This document shows positions 38,145 to 47,447 of a stretch of DNA of 64,000 nt, piece by piece. The notes beneath the pieces are model-generated. The model saw only the letters and a program-made list of their open reading frames with translations, was not told the origin of the DNA and searched no databases. Position 1 is the first letter of the stretch. Each line of letters opens with the position of its first letter. The stretch is from Flexithrix dorotheae DSM 6795 (GTDB lineage: Bacteria > Bacteroidota > Bacteroidia > Cytophagales > Flammeovirgaceae). Where the stretch lies: NCBI RefSeq assembly GCF_000379765.1, contig NZ_KB903465.1:248001-312000 (forward strand), written 5' to 3'. A program made the translations under genes and the position numbers.

Positions 38145-39437
38145 TTAATTTTTGTTAATCTTAAACTTCGCTATAGCTTCCTTAATTAATATAGAATTTA
38201 TATTTTCTTTGGAGACATAGTTAATTAAATCTAACCTATCAAAAGTAATTTTTTCTCCTGCCTGATATAATTTCCATACCTTTTTAAATATTAATATCAA
38301 CCCCTCCTCATCATCCGTTTCGGTCATATATTCATATCCTTCACCTAACAGTCTCCTTACCTCAGAATGCATTGGGGTAAGGGCAATAAAAGGAGTTTTT
38401 GAATAGACATAATCTGAAAATTTCCCAGGTAAAAAGGGGCTCTGTTTGGCAATAGCTTCTATTATTAATAAAACTGTTGCACTTTGCATGAGTTCAATAC
38501 TTTTTCTGTAACTAATCCTTTTTTCAATAATGACTATTCCCTCCTTATTTTCAAACTTTTTAATAGTTTCTTTCAATTCAGGCGCTACACTACCAACAAA
38601 ATATAATTTAAAATAATCTTTAGCATCAGGATAACTCAGTATGAAGGAATTAAACGCATTAAAAAGATGAGTAGGGTTTCTAGGGCCTAATAAAGTACCT
38701 AAATGCAAAATATTTATTTTCTCTTCGTCAAAAACCAGACGAGAATCCTCATCTCCTTTAGTTCTTGGCAATTCTTCAGGGTTTAATAAAATTCCAGGAT
38801 GAGGAATAACGATACATTTACCCTCAATTCCTTGATAAAAACCACACATCCATTCCATTAATAATTGAGAAGGAAAAGAAACCATGTTAGCTTTATCCAA
38901 TACTCTCTTAAAGTTATTGGCAAGTAAATGGTTAACCAAATTCTTATCTTTTTCAGATGAATAAGGTAAAGGATAAAACTTTTTAGGAAAGGGATCATGG
39001 ATATTTGCTATCCATGGTATATTCGTTTTAACTTTTGCCATTGCAAAATGGGCTGCAAAGCTCATCCCTGTGCCAAGTACTAATATCAAATCATATTGGT
39101 TTTCCTTAAGATGGTTATTTATAGACTTATACCAGTCTTTAATTTTTTTTGAAAAAGAAATCCCAAAGCCATCTAAATAAGTAAAAGCACCTCTTATTTT
39201 TGGGATTTTTAACAAGAACCTTTCAAATGAGTTTAATTTGCTATTTCTAATTTTATCCAGAGATATTCCTTCTAACCAACTATAGCTTAAATCACTTTCA
39301 TCATCATGCAAACAAGAAATATCATGTTTCCCGTGTTTCAAGCACATAATAAGTTTGGATCTCCCTATTCCGGAAGATGTCTTATTTATAGATAAGTTTT
39401 CTACTAATATTAATATTTTTAATCTTTGCAAAACCAT
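38145..39437 (-). CDS. Glycosyltransferase, GT4-like
   Basis: 430 residues. DLILVLGTGMSFAAHFAMA and WIANIHDPFPKKFYPLPY form the acceptor half. ILHLGTLLGPRNPTHLFNAF, KLYFVGSVAPEL and LIIEAIAKQSPFLPGKFSDYVYSKTPFIAL form the donor half; the usual EGxP is replaced by a KFSDY element, as in several capsule transferases. It overlaps the FkbM methyltransferase gene upstream by 19 bases. Confidence 0.75.
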   Translation of the reverse strand: MVLQRLKILILVENLSINKTSSGIGRSKLIMCLKHGKHDISCLHDDESDLSYSWLEGISLDKIRNSKLNSFERFLLKIPKIRGAFTYLDGFGISFSKKIKDWYKSINNHLKENQYDLILVLGTGMSFAAHFAMAKVKTNIPWIANIHDPFPKKFYPLPYSSEKDKNLVNHLLANNFKRVLDKANMVSFPSQLLMEWMCGFYQGIEGKCIVIPHPGILLNPEELPRTKGDEDSRLVFDEEKINILHLGTLLGPRNPTHLFNAFNSFILSYPDAKDYFKLYFVGSVAPELKETIKKFENKEGIVIIEKRISYRKSIELMQSATVLLIIEAIAKQSPFLPGKFSDYVYSKTPFIALTPMHSEVRRLLGEGYEYMTETDDEEGLILIFKKVWKLYQAGEKITFDRLDLINYVSKENINSILIKEAIAKFKINKN

Positions 39438-40246
39438 AAATTATTTTCTGGCAGATTCGAAATATTTTCATAATCCAACTCTTCCATATTCATATTTTTC
39501 AACTTATACCCTAATGACATTAAATGTTGTACAATACTATCTAATTCATTATTAACCTTTGGTCTATATTCAAGAATAATATTCTCGATTTTTAAGGATT
39601 TGTTATCCCAATCAATTCCATTAATTACTTCTTGTTCATGTCCTTCTACATCTATTTTTATTAATTTAATGTTATTCAGATTGGAAAATTCTAAAATATC
39701 TTTCAAGGCCATTGTACTTACAGTATGACCTTCTCCCACATTAATATTAGTCTTACTTAAAAAACTGGAGCTTACATTTCCAGAAGAATGATTATTTAAT
39801 ACTAATATTCTCTTTGCATCAGAAACAGGAATATTGAAAAGAGTCAAATTATTAAAACCATTAATTGTTTTATTAGTACTAAGACTGCTAAAAGCCTTAT
39901 AATGTGCTTCAAATGAAAAAACATTTACTTTTTTATTTGCTGCTCCAGTTAATGAATGAAGTCCCATATTAGCTCCTACATCAAAAAAAAAACCTCCTTC
40001 TCTTAAAATTTTTTTTATTAATGCTAATGTTTTCGGCTCATAACTTCCTTTAGTTAATAACAGTTTATCGCCAAAGTTTGATAAATTAAGTTTTACAATA
40101 AACTCTGTGTTAGTTAAATAAACTCCTCGAAATATAATTAGTCTTCTAATAATTTTATAGAAGAGTCTAAATACTCTTTTCCTAAACAGGTTGTAAAAAA
40201 ATATTAAAACTTTATCAGTGGGTGAATATCCTATAAATTTATTCAA
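39419..40246 (-). CDS. FkbM family methyltransferase
   Basis: 275 residues. The SAM motif is FFFDVGANMGLHSL (about residue 95), followed by VFSFEAHYKAFSSL, and the FkbM signature IKLIKIDVEGHEQEVINGI. The family O-methylates sugars and other hydroxyls. The start is TTG. The FFF codons form a T10 run (39983-39992), one of several ten-base homopolymers inside genes of this locus. The gene sits between the flippase and a glycosyltransferase. Confidence 0.88.
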   Translation of the reverse strand: MNKFIGYSPTDKVLIFFYNLFRKRVFRLFYKIIRRLIIFRGVYLTNTEFIVKLNLSNFGDKLLLTKGSYEPKTLALIKKILREGGFFFDVGANMGLHSLTGAANKKVNVFSFEAHYKAFSSLSTNKTINGFNNLTLFNIPVSDAKRILVLNNHSSGNVSSSFLSKTNINVGEGHTVSTMALKDILEFSNLNNIKLIKIDVEGHEQEVINGIDWDNKSLKIENIILEYRPKVNNELDSIVQHLMSLGYKLKNMNMEELDYENISNLPENNLWFCKD

Positions 40247-40276
40247 ATGTTCCTTTTGTTAAATTTTAATTATTCA

Positions 40277-41731
40277 TTATTTCTTTAAAAAGTCTAAAAT
40301 AAAGCCAACTGTCTTTAAATTAAGTAAATTAAAAACTATATAGCTGATCACTATATAGGCTATTGTTAGGCCTAAGCTCTCTAAAAGCGATTTATCAAAC
40401 AAACTGAAGGTTAAAGTAAAAACAATCCCACTAATAACCTGAACTACAAAAAACTGTTTGGATAAAGATGGAAAGTCATTAATTTTTACACCTAATTTTT
40501 TAACCCCTACAATTGCTTTTATTAAATCAAAAAATAAAACAACCATACAATAAACTGTAATGTATATCTCCAGGCTTGGCAAAAGTAGCCATGTAATCAC
40601 ATATAAAATACTTATTAATATTATGGATTTAGAAATGACAAGTCGTGTATTGATTTTTATTTCTCCAAGTGCAGTCAAAATGGGGAAGTAAGGGAACAAT
40701 ATTATTTTAAAGATATTAAATAAAAGAAAAATCTTCACTGAAGTAATTGCAGGAATCCACTTTGTTCCAAAAATCATTGGGATAATATAATCGGAGTAGA
40801 CAATGCCCAAAACAAAAAATGGGATTAATGAACTGGCAAATAAAAATAAATTATCAAATACATGTATTAATTTTTTAGTATCCTGTTTATAATTTGATAA
40901 ATAGGACATGACCAAACTTTGCTGAGGGCCTAGCAAATAATTAACAGGCATTGCAGCAGTACTACTAGAGAAATTATAGAAACCAACTGAACTTAATGAA
41001 TAATTGTTTTTCAAAAAAAACTTGTCCCCTTGTTGTGATAAATAAACAGAGATACCACTTATCCATGAATGTTTTGCAAACCACAAAGTCTTTTTGATTA
41101 CATTTTTTTTAATTTTGTTAAATTTTGGTGTGAAACCACTTGTCCTAACTAAAACTCCTGTATAAACTACTTGTTTTAGTATAGCTCCATAAGCAAAGCA
41201 AAATACCCCAAAACCAGATATTGCAAGACCTACCTTTAATATAATTCCCAAAAGTTCACCTATTACGCTTGCTTTTGTTATTTTTAAAAAATCTAATCGT
41301 TTTTTTAATCTCATTTCATTTATCTTACCAAAAATTGAAATGAGATAAATTAAGGATAATAACTGTATTATTTCTATTACAGTTTCATCAAAAAAATCAC
41401 CTAATAAAAAACCTGAGAAATATTGTGTTGTACATAATAAAGTATTAAACAAAACTCTTAAAAAAAAAACTGAATTTTCAATTGCATCTATTTCGTCAGA
41501 AGGAGTTTTGTTATCACCTATAAAATTAACCTCAATGATATAGTATGTTTCAAGTCCAACATCAATTACCAAAGTAAAAAAACTAGTAACTAAGGTCACC
41601 AATACCCAATAACCATAATCTTCTGGAGTTAAAATACGAGCCAGTATAACTGAAGCAATAATCGAGATTCCCCGGATAAATATATTTCCAAATAAAATTG
41701 CTTTGGAAGCCTTTTTTCCACTTTTAATCAT
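40277..41731 (-). CDS. wzx: Polysaccharide flippase (Wzx-like, MATE/MOP superfamily)
   Basis: 484 residues, about twelve to fourteen helices. It begins KSGKKASKAILFGNIFIRGISIIASVILARILTPEDYGYW, the standard N-terminus of the RfbX/Wzx family (basic start, then LARxLxPxDYG). It should flip the undecaprenyl-linked repeat unit to the periplasm for the Wzy polymerase. A T10 run on the coding strand (41460-41469) encodes FFL. It ends 3 bases before nothing but a coupled gene: asnB starts upstream with a 3-base gap. Confidence 0.9.
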   Translation of the reverse strand: MIKSGKKASKAILFGNIFIRGISIIASVILARILTPEDYGYWVLVTLVTSFFTLVIDVGLETYYIIEVNFIGDNKTPSDEIDAIENSVFFLRVLFNTLLCTTQYFSGFLLGDFFDETVIEIIQLLSLIYLISIFGKINEMRLKKRLDFLKITKASVIGELLGIILKVGLAISGFGVFCFAYGAILKQVVYTGVLVRTSGFTPKFNKIKKNVIKKTLWFAKHSWISGISVYLSQQGDKFFLKNNYSLSSVGFYNFSSSTAAMPVNYLLGPQQSLVMSYLSNYKQDTKKLIHVFDNLFLFASSLIPFFVLGIVYSDYIIPMIFGTKWIPAITSVKIFLLFNIFKIILFPYFPILTALGEIKINTRLVISKSIILISILYVITWLLLPSLEIYITVYCMVVLFFDLIKAIVGVKKLGVKINDFPSLSKQFFVVQVISGIVFTLTFSLFDKSLLESLGLTIAYIVISYIVFNLLNLKTVGFILDFLKK

Positions 41732-41734
41732 TTT

Positions 41735-43459
41735 TTAGAGTTTGGAAACCAAAGTAAAATTTATCCATTGCCAAACAAAAAAACTATTTTCACTTTGTCC
41801 ATCTTTATAAGCTTCCCAAAGCTCAATTAACTTTTCAGGTATTACAACATTATGTTTTGAAAATCGATTAATTTTTTCTTCAACAAAATGAAGCAATTCA
41901 TTACCTAACCATTCCCTTTGTGGTGTTTGTAGAGGTCTTTTGGGAGCTAAAATAATCTCACTTTTAAGGTACTTATTAGCTAATTCTCTAAGTGCCCATT
42001 TTACTTTTCCTTCATGGATTTTCATTGATAAAGGTAAAGCAAAGGCATATTCTATCAATCGATAATCTAAAAACGGCTCACGAAGCTCCGTAGAGTGCAT
42101 CATGGAAACCCGGTCATTAAAGCGCAATGCCCTCGGAATTTTAGTATAAAATAAATCTCGGTATTGTTTATTCAGCAAATCCTCTTCAAAAGGTTTAGGG
42201 TAGGCTTCAATTAAAGCATTTGATTTAAATTGTTCCGTAAGTACTTCAGGCTTAAATGGACTACTATTTACTCCCTGAACTATTGCATCAGAATTTTGAT
42301 GATAATAATCGTACCCGGCCCAGGCCTCATCCATTCCTTGTCCATCTAACAATACCTTTATTCCTTTTTGTTTTGCCCTTTCAAATATTTTGGAATAGGC
42401 TATTGTTGGAATACCTCCATAGGGTTCATCCTGAAAATAGCCAACTTTTTCGGAAAGTTCAGGGACTTCTTCAGCCGTTAATAAAACTTTATTTAAATCC
42501 TTGTTTGTAGCGGCAATTAATTTCTCTACCCAGGGCAGTTCATCATAACGCTCATCATCACAATAAAAAGTAAACGCTTCGATCTCCTCATTTGGAAATA
42601 AATGATCAACTGCCCCTAATAAAGTGGAGGAATCCAATCCACCACTAATATTAAACCCTACTGTTACATCAGCCTTAAATCGTAATTGAATACTATCTTC
42701 CAATAAATACTGATACTGCTCCAGATGTTCCTCCTTCGATCTTGATAGATAGGCTTTATCGGCTTTGAGCTTATTTATACGATCAATAAAATGATACCAT
42801 CTTTCAGTTTTGAATTTCCTATCACCATTTAAGCCAATATAAAAATAGTGGCCAGATTCTAACTGAAAAATATTCTTCCAAAAAGTCTTATTCTTATATT
42901 GATAGTACCCTCTTGTTAGAAATGAAGCCCAAACCCCTTCATTTCTTTTTTTAGGAATACCTGCTACATGCAAGGTTTTTATTTCACTTGCGAAATAGAA
43001 ATTGCCATGAATATCATAGGCATAATAAAAAGGTTTAACTCCAAATCGATCTCTGGCCGCAAAAAGTTTTTGATTTCTTTTATCCCATAATGCAAATGCA
43101 AACATCCCATTCAATCGGTTGAGCATGTCTTCCTTCCAGCAAATATATGCTGCTATTAAAACCTCTGTATCTGATTGTGTTTTGAAAGAATATCTATTTT
43201 TGAGTTCTTTTCGTAATTCTTCATAATTATATATTTCTCCATTAAAAACAAGAATATATTGCCCACAATTGCTAATCATTGGCTGATTAGCCTCTTCATG
43301 AAGGTCAATAATACTCAACCGATTATGCCCTAAAATAAAATTTTCATCTTTCCAAACACCTCTTGCATCTGGTCCTCTATGATGCTGAACGTCTAACATA
43401 ATTTGCATCTTCTCTTCCCTACTCCCTACTTCTCCTAATATTCCAGCTATTCCACACAT
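41735..43459 (-). CDS. Asparagine synthase-like glutamine amidotransferase
   Basis: 574 residues. Cys2 in MCGIAG is the glutaminase nucleophile; HHRGPDARG and FNGEIYNYEELR complete the class II amidotransferase domain. The synthetase half has the PP-loop GFNISGGLDSSTLLG and LLDGQGMDEAWAGYDYY. In polysaccharide loci such enzymes often convert a uronic acid carboxyl to an amide (WbpS-type), which would suit the diacetamido uronic acid made here. True asparagine synthesis is possible. It overlaps neuA by 13 bases. Confidence 0.9.
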   Translation of the reverse strand: MCGIAGILGEVGSREEKMQIMLDVQHHRGPDARGVWKDENFILGHNRLSIIDLHEEANQPMISNCGQYILVFNGEIYNYEELRKELKNRYSFKTQSDTEVLIAAYICWKEDMLNRLNGMFAFALWDKRNQKLFAARDRFGVKPFYYAYDIHGNFYFASEIKTLHVAGIPKKRNEGVWASFLTRGYYQYKNKTFWKNIFQLESGHYFYIGLNGDRKFKTERWYHFIDRINKLKADKAYLSRSKEEHLEQYQYLLEDSIQLRFKADVTVGFNISGGLDSSTLLGAVDHLFPNEEIEAFTFYCDDERYDELPWVEKLIAATNKDLNKVLLTAEEVPELSEKVGYFQDEPYGGIPTIAYSKIFERAKQKGIKVLLDGQGMDEAWAGYDYYHQNSDAIVQGVNSSPFKPEVLTEQFKSNALIEAYPKPFEEDLLNKQYRDLFYTKIPRALRFNDRVSMMHSTELREPFLDYRLIEYAFALPLSMKIHEGKVKWALRELANKYLKSEIILAPKRPLQTPQREWLGNELLHFVEEKINRFSKHNVVIPEKLIELWEAYKDGQSENSFFVWQWINFTLVSKL

Positions 43460-44151
43460 GCTAAATCAGTTAACTTATTCTCTGCCTTTTCCCAATCTTT
43501 CATAGTATCAATATTCACATAATGGTTTTTATCCGCAAGAATATATCCTAATTTCTGCCCATACAATGAGTTTTCGTTTAAGATTACTTCAGCTTTAGTA
43601 AGATAAATTGACCCATCTCTGAAATAAGCCTTAGGGAGTTCTTGTCGTCTTGGGACCAATGTATTTTCTCCTGTCGCTATTTTTAACTTCCCCTCAGGGT
43701 CTGGCTCAAATACCCAATGTGGATTATACTCATGAGGTACCTCCAATACAGAAATCAGCGCATCCATTTCTTTCTGTTTGAACTTTGTTATAGCCTCATC
43801 TATAAATCCTTTTGGTCGAAAGGGATTAGTAGGTTGTAATAAACAAACTGCATCATACTGAATACCATTATCAAGAAACCAATTTAAAGTATACTGAATA
43901 ACAGGAAGTGTTGGAGTAGCATCTTCAGCTAATCTTTTAGGCCTAAGGAAAGGCACTTCTACACCTAACTCTTTCCCTACTTCAGCAATTTTGGGATCAT
44001 CTGTATTTAACATCAATTGATCAATCCCTTTAGCTTCCAAAGCCCGCTCTATGGTATAATATATAAGAGGGTGCTTTCCTAACAACTTAATATTCTTCCC
44101 AGGTACACCCTTTGAACCTCCTCTGGCTGGTATAATCCCTAATATTTTCAA
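43447..44151 (-). CDS. neuA: CMP-nonulosonate (acylneuraminate) cytidylyltransferase
   Basis: 234 residues, single-domain. IIPARGGSKGVPGKNIKLLG is the CTP-binding signature; LMLNTDDPKIAEVGKE and CLLQPTNPFRPKGFIDEAI follow. It activates the product of NeuB with CTP. The start is TTG within TTGA, overlapping the neuC stop by 4 bases. The sequence cannot separate sialic from legionaminic or pseudaminic acid. Confidence 0.88.
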   Translation of the reverse strand: MKILGIIPARGGSKGVPGKNIKLLGKHPLIYYTIERALEAKGIDQLMLNTDDPKIAEVGKELGVEVPFLRPKRLAEDATPTLPVIQYTLNWFLDNGIQYDAVCLLQPTNPFRPKGFIDEAITKFKQKEMDALISVLEVPHEYNPHWVFEPDPEGKLKIATGENTLVPRRQELPKAYFRDGSIYLTKAEVILNENSLYGQKLGYILADKNHYVNIDTMKDWEKAENKLTDLACVE

Positions 44152-45308
44152 TACACAAGTTTTTTATCAAATGTTAATGGCAGAGTTGCCAGTAAATGGG
44201 CTGTTTTTAAACCAGCCTCCCCATCCCCATAAATTTTATCTGGAGGATAATTTCCATTTTGCCACTGCTCTTCTATACTTTTGATTAGGTTATCAACATC
44301 ATAATTAATATCTTTTACATTTCTTCCTCTCTCCCGTCCTGCTTGCCTGGTTCCAATATTAATCACAGGAACACCCAAATAGGCACATTCCCGTATGCCC
44401 ACACTAGAGTTCCCTATCAGGCATTTGCTGTTTTTTAATAATCGTAGAAAGTCATTGGGTTCCATATTTTTAAAGAAATGTACATGAGGCATCTCATAAA
44501 TTTCTCTGTAATGCCTTATTCCTCTTGAAGTGCCATCTGCCCCTGCATCTACATTTGGCCAGAACCATAATGTGGGGTATTGCAATTGATTAATGGCTTC
44601 CAGGGTAATCTCTATATGTTTTCTGGATTCTTTATATTCAGTAGTTACCGGATGCTGCATGACGACCAGATAACCGTTCTTCAATTCCTTCAGGGCTCCT
44701 ACCCCCCCATATTTTTCAAAGGGATCGAAATCCATTTCTGGTTGCATCAAAACTTCATGCGCTAAATCTATAGATGGACAGCCGGTTAAGAATACCTTTT
44801 CAGGGTCTTCCCCCATCTTTATTACTCTTTCCTTAGCCTTGGGGGAAGCTACAAAATGCAAATCAGCCAGTTTGGTGATGGCATGTCTTACTTTTTCATC
44901 TATATTCCCGGTTACCTCTCCCCCCTGTATATGCACCAGTGGAATATTCATATAAGAGGCTGCAATCGCAGTGGCCATGGTTTCAAAGCGATCTGCAATG
45001 GTTACCACTGCATCAGGTTGCAGGTTATCGAATACACTGGACAATTCTAATATGCCCAAGCCAGTAGTCTTGGCCATAGCGGCCTGGTTCTCTCCTTCAA
45101 GGACATTAAATACCTTGGCTGTAATTTCAAAGCCATCTTTCTGCATCACATTCACTGCTGTACCGTATCGATCCAATAAAGCAGAAGCCGCTACTACCAG
45201 CTGCAATTCCAAATCAGGATGGTCTTTTATGGCTTGTAAGGCAGTTTTCACCCTGCTATAACTGGGCCTGGCAGTCACTACTACACATATTTTTCTTTTA
45301 TATGGCAT
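44148..45308 (-). CDS. neuC: Hydrolysing UDP-GlcNAc 2-epimerase (NeuC/LegG type)
   Basis: 386 residues. CVVVTARPSYSRVKTAL, VHIQGGEVTGNIDEKVRHAITKLADLH and CLIGNSSVGIRECAYLGVPVINIGTRQ are NeuC/LegG/PtmC motifs, distinct from the WecB-like gene at 28514. It releases ManNAc (or a 6-deoxy diacetamido analogue) from the UDP sugar for NeuB. Adjacent legionaminate genes (LegB, LegC, LegH) are absent in the window, so ManNAc and Neu5Ac is the simplest reading. An 871-base insertion separates it from neuB. Confidence 0.9.
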   Translation of the reverse strand: MPYKRKICVVVTARPSYSRVKTALQAIKDHPDLELQLVVAASALLDRYGTAVNVMQKDGFEITAKVFNVLEGENQAAMAKTTGLGILELSSVFDNLQPDAVVTIADRFETMATAIAASYMNIPLVHIQGGEVTGNIDEKVRHAITKLADLHFVASPKAKERVIKMGEDPEKVFLTGCPSIDLAHEVLMQPEMDFDPFEKYGGVGALKELKNGYLVVMQHPVTTEYKESRKHIEITLEAINQLQYPTLWFWPNVDAGADGTSRGIRHYREIYEMPHVHFFKNMEPNDFLRLLKNSKCLIGNSSVGIRECAYLGVPVINIGTRQAGRERGRNVKDINYDVDNLIKSIEEQWQNGNYPPDKIYGDGEAGLKTAHLLATLPLTFDKKLVY

Positions 45309-45389
45309 TACTTTAATGCTTTAGTTGGATATTGGGTTTGGTAGAGGCTCTTTTTATTATCTGTTTTAACATGCTCCTGCTTATTTTAA

Positions 45390-45510
45390 CCCCCCCCCTA
45401 ACCTCGGAATGCCGAACCACACTCAAGAGGGGAGACCTTTAGTTTCCCTCCTCTTGAGAGAGGAGATTTTTATTTCCCCTCTTGAGAGGGGATAAAGGGG
45501 TGTGTTTTCC
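45390..45510. repeat. GC-rich palindromic element, left flank of the DUF559 gene
   Basis: Starts with a C9 run (45390-45398) and CTAA, then the 20-nt core CCTCGGAATGCCGAACCACA (45402-45421). It ends with the perfect palindrome CCCCTCTTGAGAGGGG (45476-45491) and AGGGGTGTGTTTTCC. Its two ends are inverted repeats of each other (CCCCTAAC.. against ..GGGGTGTG). The copy at 45984 has the same plan and orientation. Confidence 0.85.
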
Positions 45511-45537
45511 TTATTTCCATTTATGATACTGCTCAAT

Positions 45538-45918
45538 CTACTTCCCCTCAAAATCCAGTATATAGTTTTCAATTGTGCTTAAGACATTATCTATATCATT
45601 CATCACTTCATCATCTTCAAACCTCAAAATATGAACTCCTAATGAATTTAATTTTTCTTCTTTTTGCCTGTCTTTTATGGCTGTTACTTCTTCCTGATGA
45701 GTGATGCCATCCAGTTCTATCCCCAGCATAAGTTCATGGCAAAAGAAATCGAGTATATAATTGTTAATTGGTTTTTGCCTGTGGAAATCATAGCCCATCA
45801 TCTGCTTTCCTTTCAAATATCCCCACAGTTTGATTTCCGATTTTGTACTGTTATTTCTTAGTGATCTGGCTAAAGCTTTAAGCTTCGGATTATAGGGAAT
45901 GATTTTCCTTTTAGCCAA
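45538..45918 (-). CDS. DUF559 family nuclease-like protein
   Basis: 126 residues. ARSLRNNSTKSEIKLWGYLKG, then DFHRQKPINNYILDFFC, LGIELDGITHQEE and LGVHILRFEDDEV match the DUF559/very-short-patch-repair-like PD-(D/E)xK fold: a Glu in SEIKLW, an Asp in YILDFF and the GIELDG pair are the expected metal ligands. It is complete. TTG is the start. It lies between neuC and neuB with palindromic repeats on both sides, apparently as an inserted unit unrelated to polysaccharide synthesis. Its biological role is unknown. Confidence 0.88.
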   Translation of the reverse strand: MAKRKIIPYNPKLKALARSLRNNSTKSEIKLWGYLKGKQMMGYDFHRQKPINNYILDFFCHELMLGIELDGITHQEEVTAIKDRQKEEKLNSLGVHILRFEDDEVMNDIDNVLSTIENYILDFEGK

Positions 45919-45983
45919 TTTGCATTAATTTGTTTTTTTGATAGTTAATTTTTTAGCTTGGGTCTTCTTTGTACATTTTTACA

Positions 45984-46156
45984 CACCCCTAACCTCGGAA
46001 TGCCGAACCACACTCAAGAGGGGAATTTTTAAAATTCCTATCCTTTATATGTATAGGTTTAAGAAAAATATACTCCTAGCTTTGGTATATCAAACCTCAC
46101 TCACGAGAGGAAAACAGAAACCTCCCCTCTTGAGAGGGGCAGGGGGTGTGTTTTCC
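45984..46156. repeat. GC-rich palindromic element, right flank of the DUF559 gene
   Basis: The core CCTCGGAATGCCGAACCACA at 45993-46012 is identical to the left copy. The palindrome CCCCTCTTGAGAGGGG is at 46124-46139, and the end reads GGGGGTGTGTTTTCC. It is in the same orientation as the left flank, and its central part differs (46025-46110). Confidence 0.85.
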
Positions 46157-46179
46157 AAATTACCCAATAAATAAAACAT

Positions 46180-47193
46180 TTAAGCATCCGAATCAATATC
46201 CTCCCAATTCAGGAACTCCCACTTTTTCATATCTCTTGTAATTCTTTTACCCACTACTGCCCTAAATTCTGAGGCCAGGATACCATGTCCTTTTGGTTTT
46301 TTGGTTTCCAGATCATTTACTGTAATCTTATGACCCTGGTTTAATGGTTTATTAACTGCCAGTGATTTTTCGAAAATTCCTTTTAGACTTGCAAAATCAC
46401 TATTGTCAGTTTTGTCAATTGGATGGTTTAAGGTCGTTTCAATAAACCTAACCCCTTTCACTAAATCTTTTACCTGCTCAATCGTTAGGGATGATTTTGC
46501 ATCCGGGCCAAACATATTTTTATCAAATACAGCATGAAACTCTAAAATTTCTGCTCCAAGTGAAGTTGCTGCTATAGCCGGATAAATTTCCCCGGAATGA
46601 TCCGATAAGCCTACAGGTATACCGTATCTCTCCTTTAATTCATTAAGCACATTTAAGCCGATTTGTTCGGGAGCCGTTGGATAACTGGTGGTGCATTGTA
46701 ACACCGACAATTCATTTCCATAGGGTTTCAGGAAGTTTATGGTAGCATCCAGCTCTTCAAATGAACTCATCCCGGAAGAGAGAATAATTGGCTTTCTGGT
46801 TTTAGCGATTTTTTCCAACATTAGAAAATTATTTACTTCCCCTGACCCAATTTTATATCTTTTAACCCCTACCTCTTCTAATAATTCCACAGCAGCATTT
46901 GAAAAGGGAGAAGACATAAATTCCAATCCCACCTCATCACAATGTTTTTTTATACCCAGCCATTGTTCCCTGGTGAATCCCATTCTTTGCCAGTATTCGT
47001 AGCGGGTATCGTCCTGAAACGAGAACTTCACTCTGAAGGGTTCATGAATACTACTTTCTGCCTCAGCAATATGGGTTTGAAACTTAATGGCATCAATCCC
47101 GGTTTTGGCAAGCGCATCAATATAAGAATGCAAAATGCCTAAACTTCCATCATGGGCCTGCCCAATTTCCGCTATAACCTCTACTTTTTTCAA
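46180..47193 (-). CDS. neuB: N-acetylneuraminate (nonulosonic acid) synthase
   Basis: 337 residues. VIAEIGQAHDGSLGILHSYI, AIKFQTHIAEAESS, KIGSGEVNNFLMLEKIA, PIILSSGMSSFEELDATI, VLQCTTSYPTAPEQIGL and GLSDHSGEIYPAIAA are the NeuB barrel motifs. The C-terminal SAF (antifreeze-like) domain is present (about 275-335). It condenses ManNAc-type sugars with phosphoenolpyruvate. The TTG start fits the family N-terminus. It should be co-transcribed with neuC and neuA were it not for the inserted DUF559 unit. Confidence 0.92.
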   Translation of the reverse strand: MKKVEVIAEIGQAHDGSLGILHSYIDALAKTGIDAIKFQTHIAEAESSIHEPFRVKFSFQDDTRYEYWQRMGFTREQWLGIKKHCDEVGLEFMSSPFSNAAVELLEEVGVKRYKIGSGEVNNFLMLEKIAKTRKPIILSSGMSSFEELDATINFLKPYGNELSVLQCTTSYPTAPEQIGLNVLNELKERYGIPVGLSDHSGEIYPAIAATSLGAEILEFHAVFDKNMFGPDAKSSLTIEQVKDLVKGVRFIETTLNHPIDKTDNSDFASLKGIFEKSLAVNKPLNQGHKITVNDLETKKPKGHGILASEFRAVVGKRITRDMKKWEFLNWEDIDSDA

Positions 47194-47246
47194 CTAATAC
47201 AGTCTACAAAAACACAAAAAACCATACATTTCTTTAATTGGATTAT

Positions 47247-47296
47247 TCTTAGCCAAATATTTAATTTTATTTACATTTAATTCATTTCGGCTAAGA
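47247..47296. promoter_or_regulatory. Inverted repeat in the neuB / HU-DUF4469 divergent region
   Basis: TCTTAGCC (47247-47254) and GGCTAAGA (47289-47296) are perfect 8-base arms, 34 bases apart, in the space between the divergent starts of neuB (-) and the DUF4469 gene (+). It could be an operator or a long hairpin. The function is unknown. Confidence 0.35.
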
Positions 47297-47447
47297 CAGC
47301 CTGTCCACACAGTGTTATTTCTTACGCTTCTCACTAAAACTTTCACAAAACAAAACACAAGCTTTTCCCCAAATCACAGTATAGTATTCAAATAAATTTT
47401 TAACCTATGGTTGACTTACTAAAGTTAATCACTAAAACACTAAACAA

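Noticed and set aside
44148-47193. Legionaminic or pseudaminic acid pathway
   Set aside because: The NeuB/NeuC/NeuA set is present, but the 4,6-dehydratase, aminotransferase and acetyltransferase dedicated to these sugars are not. The DegT aminotransferase and acetyltransferase here fit WlbC and WlbB. The choice of sugar stays open.
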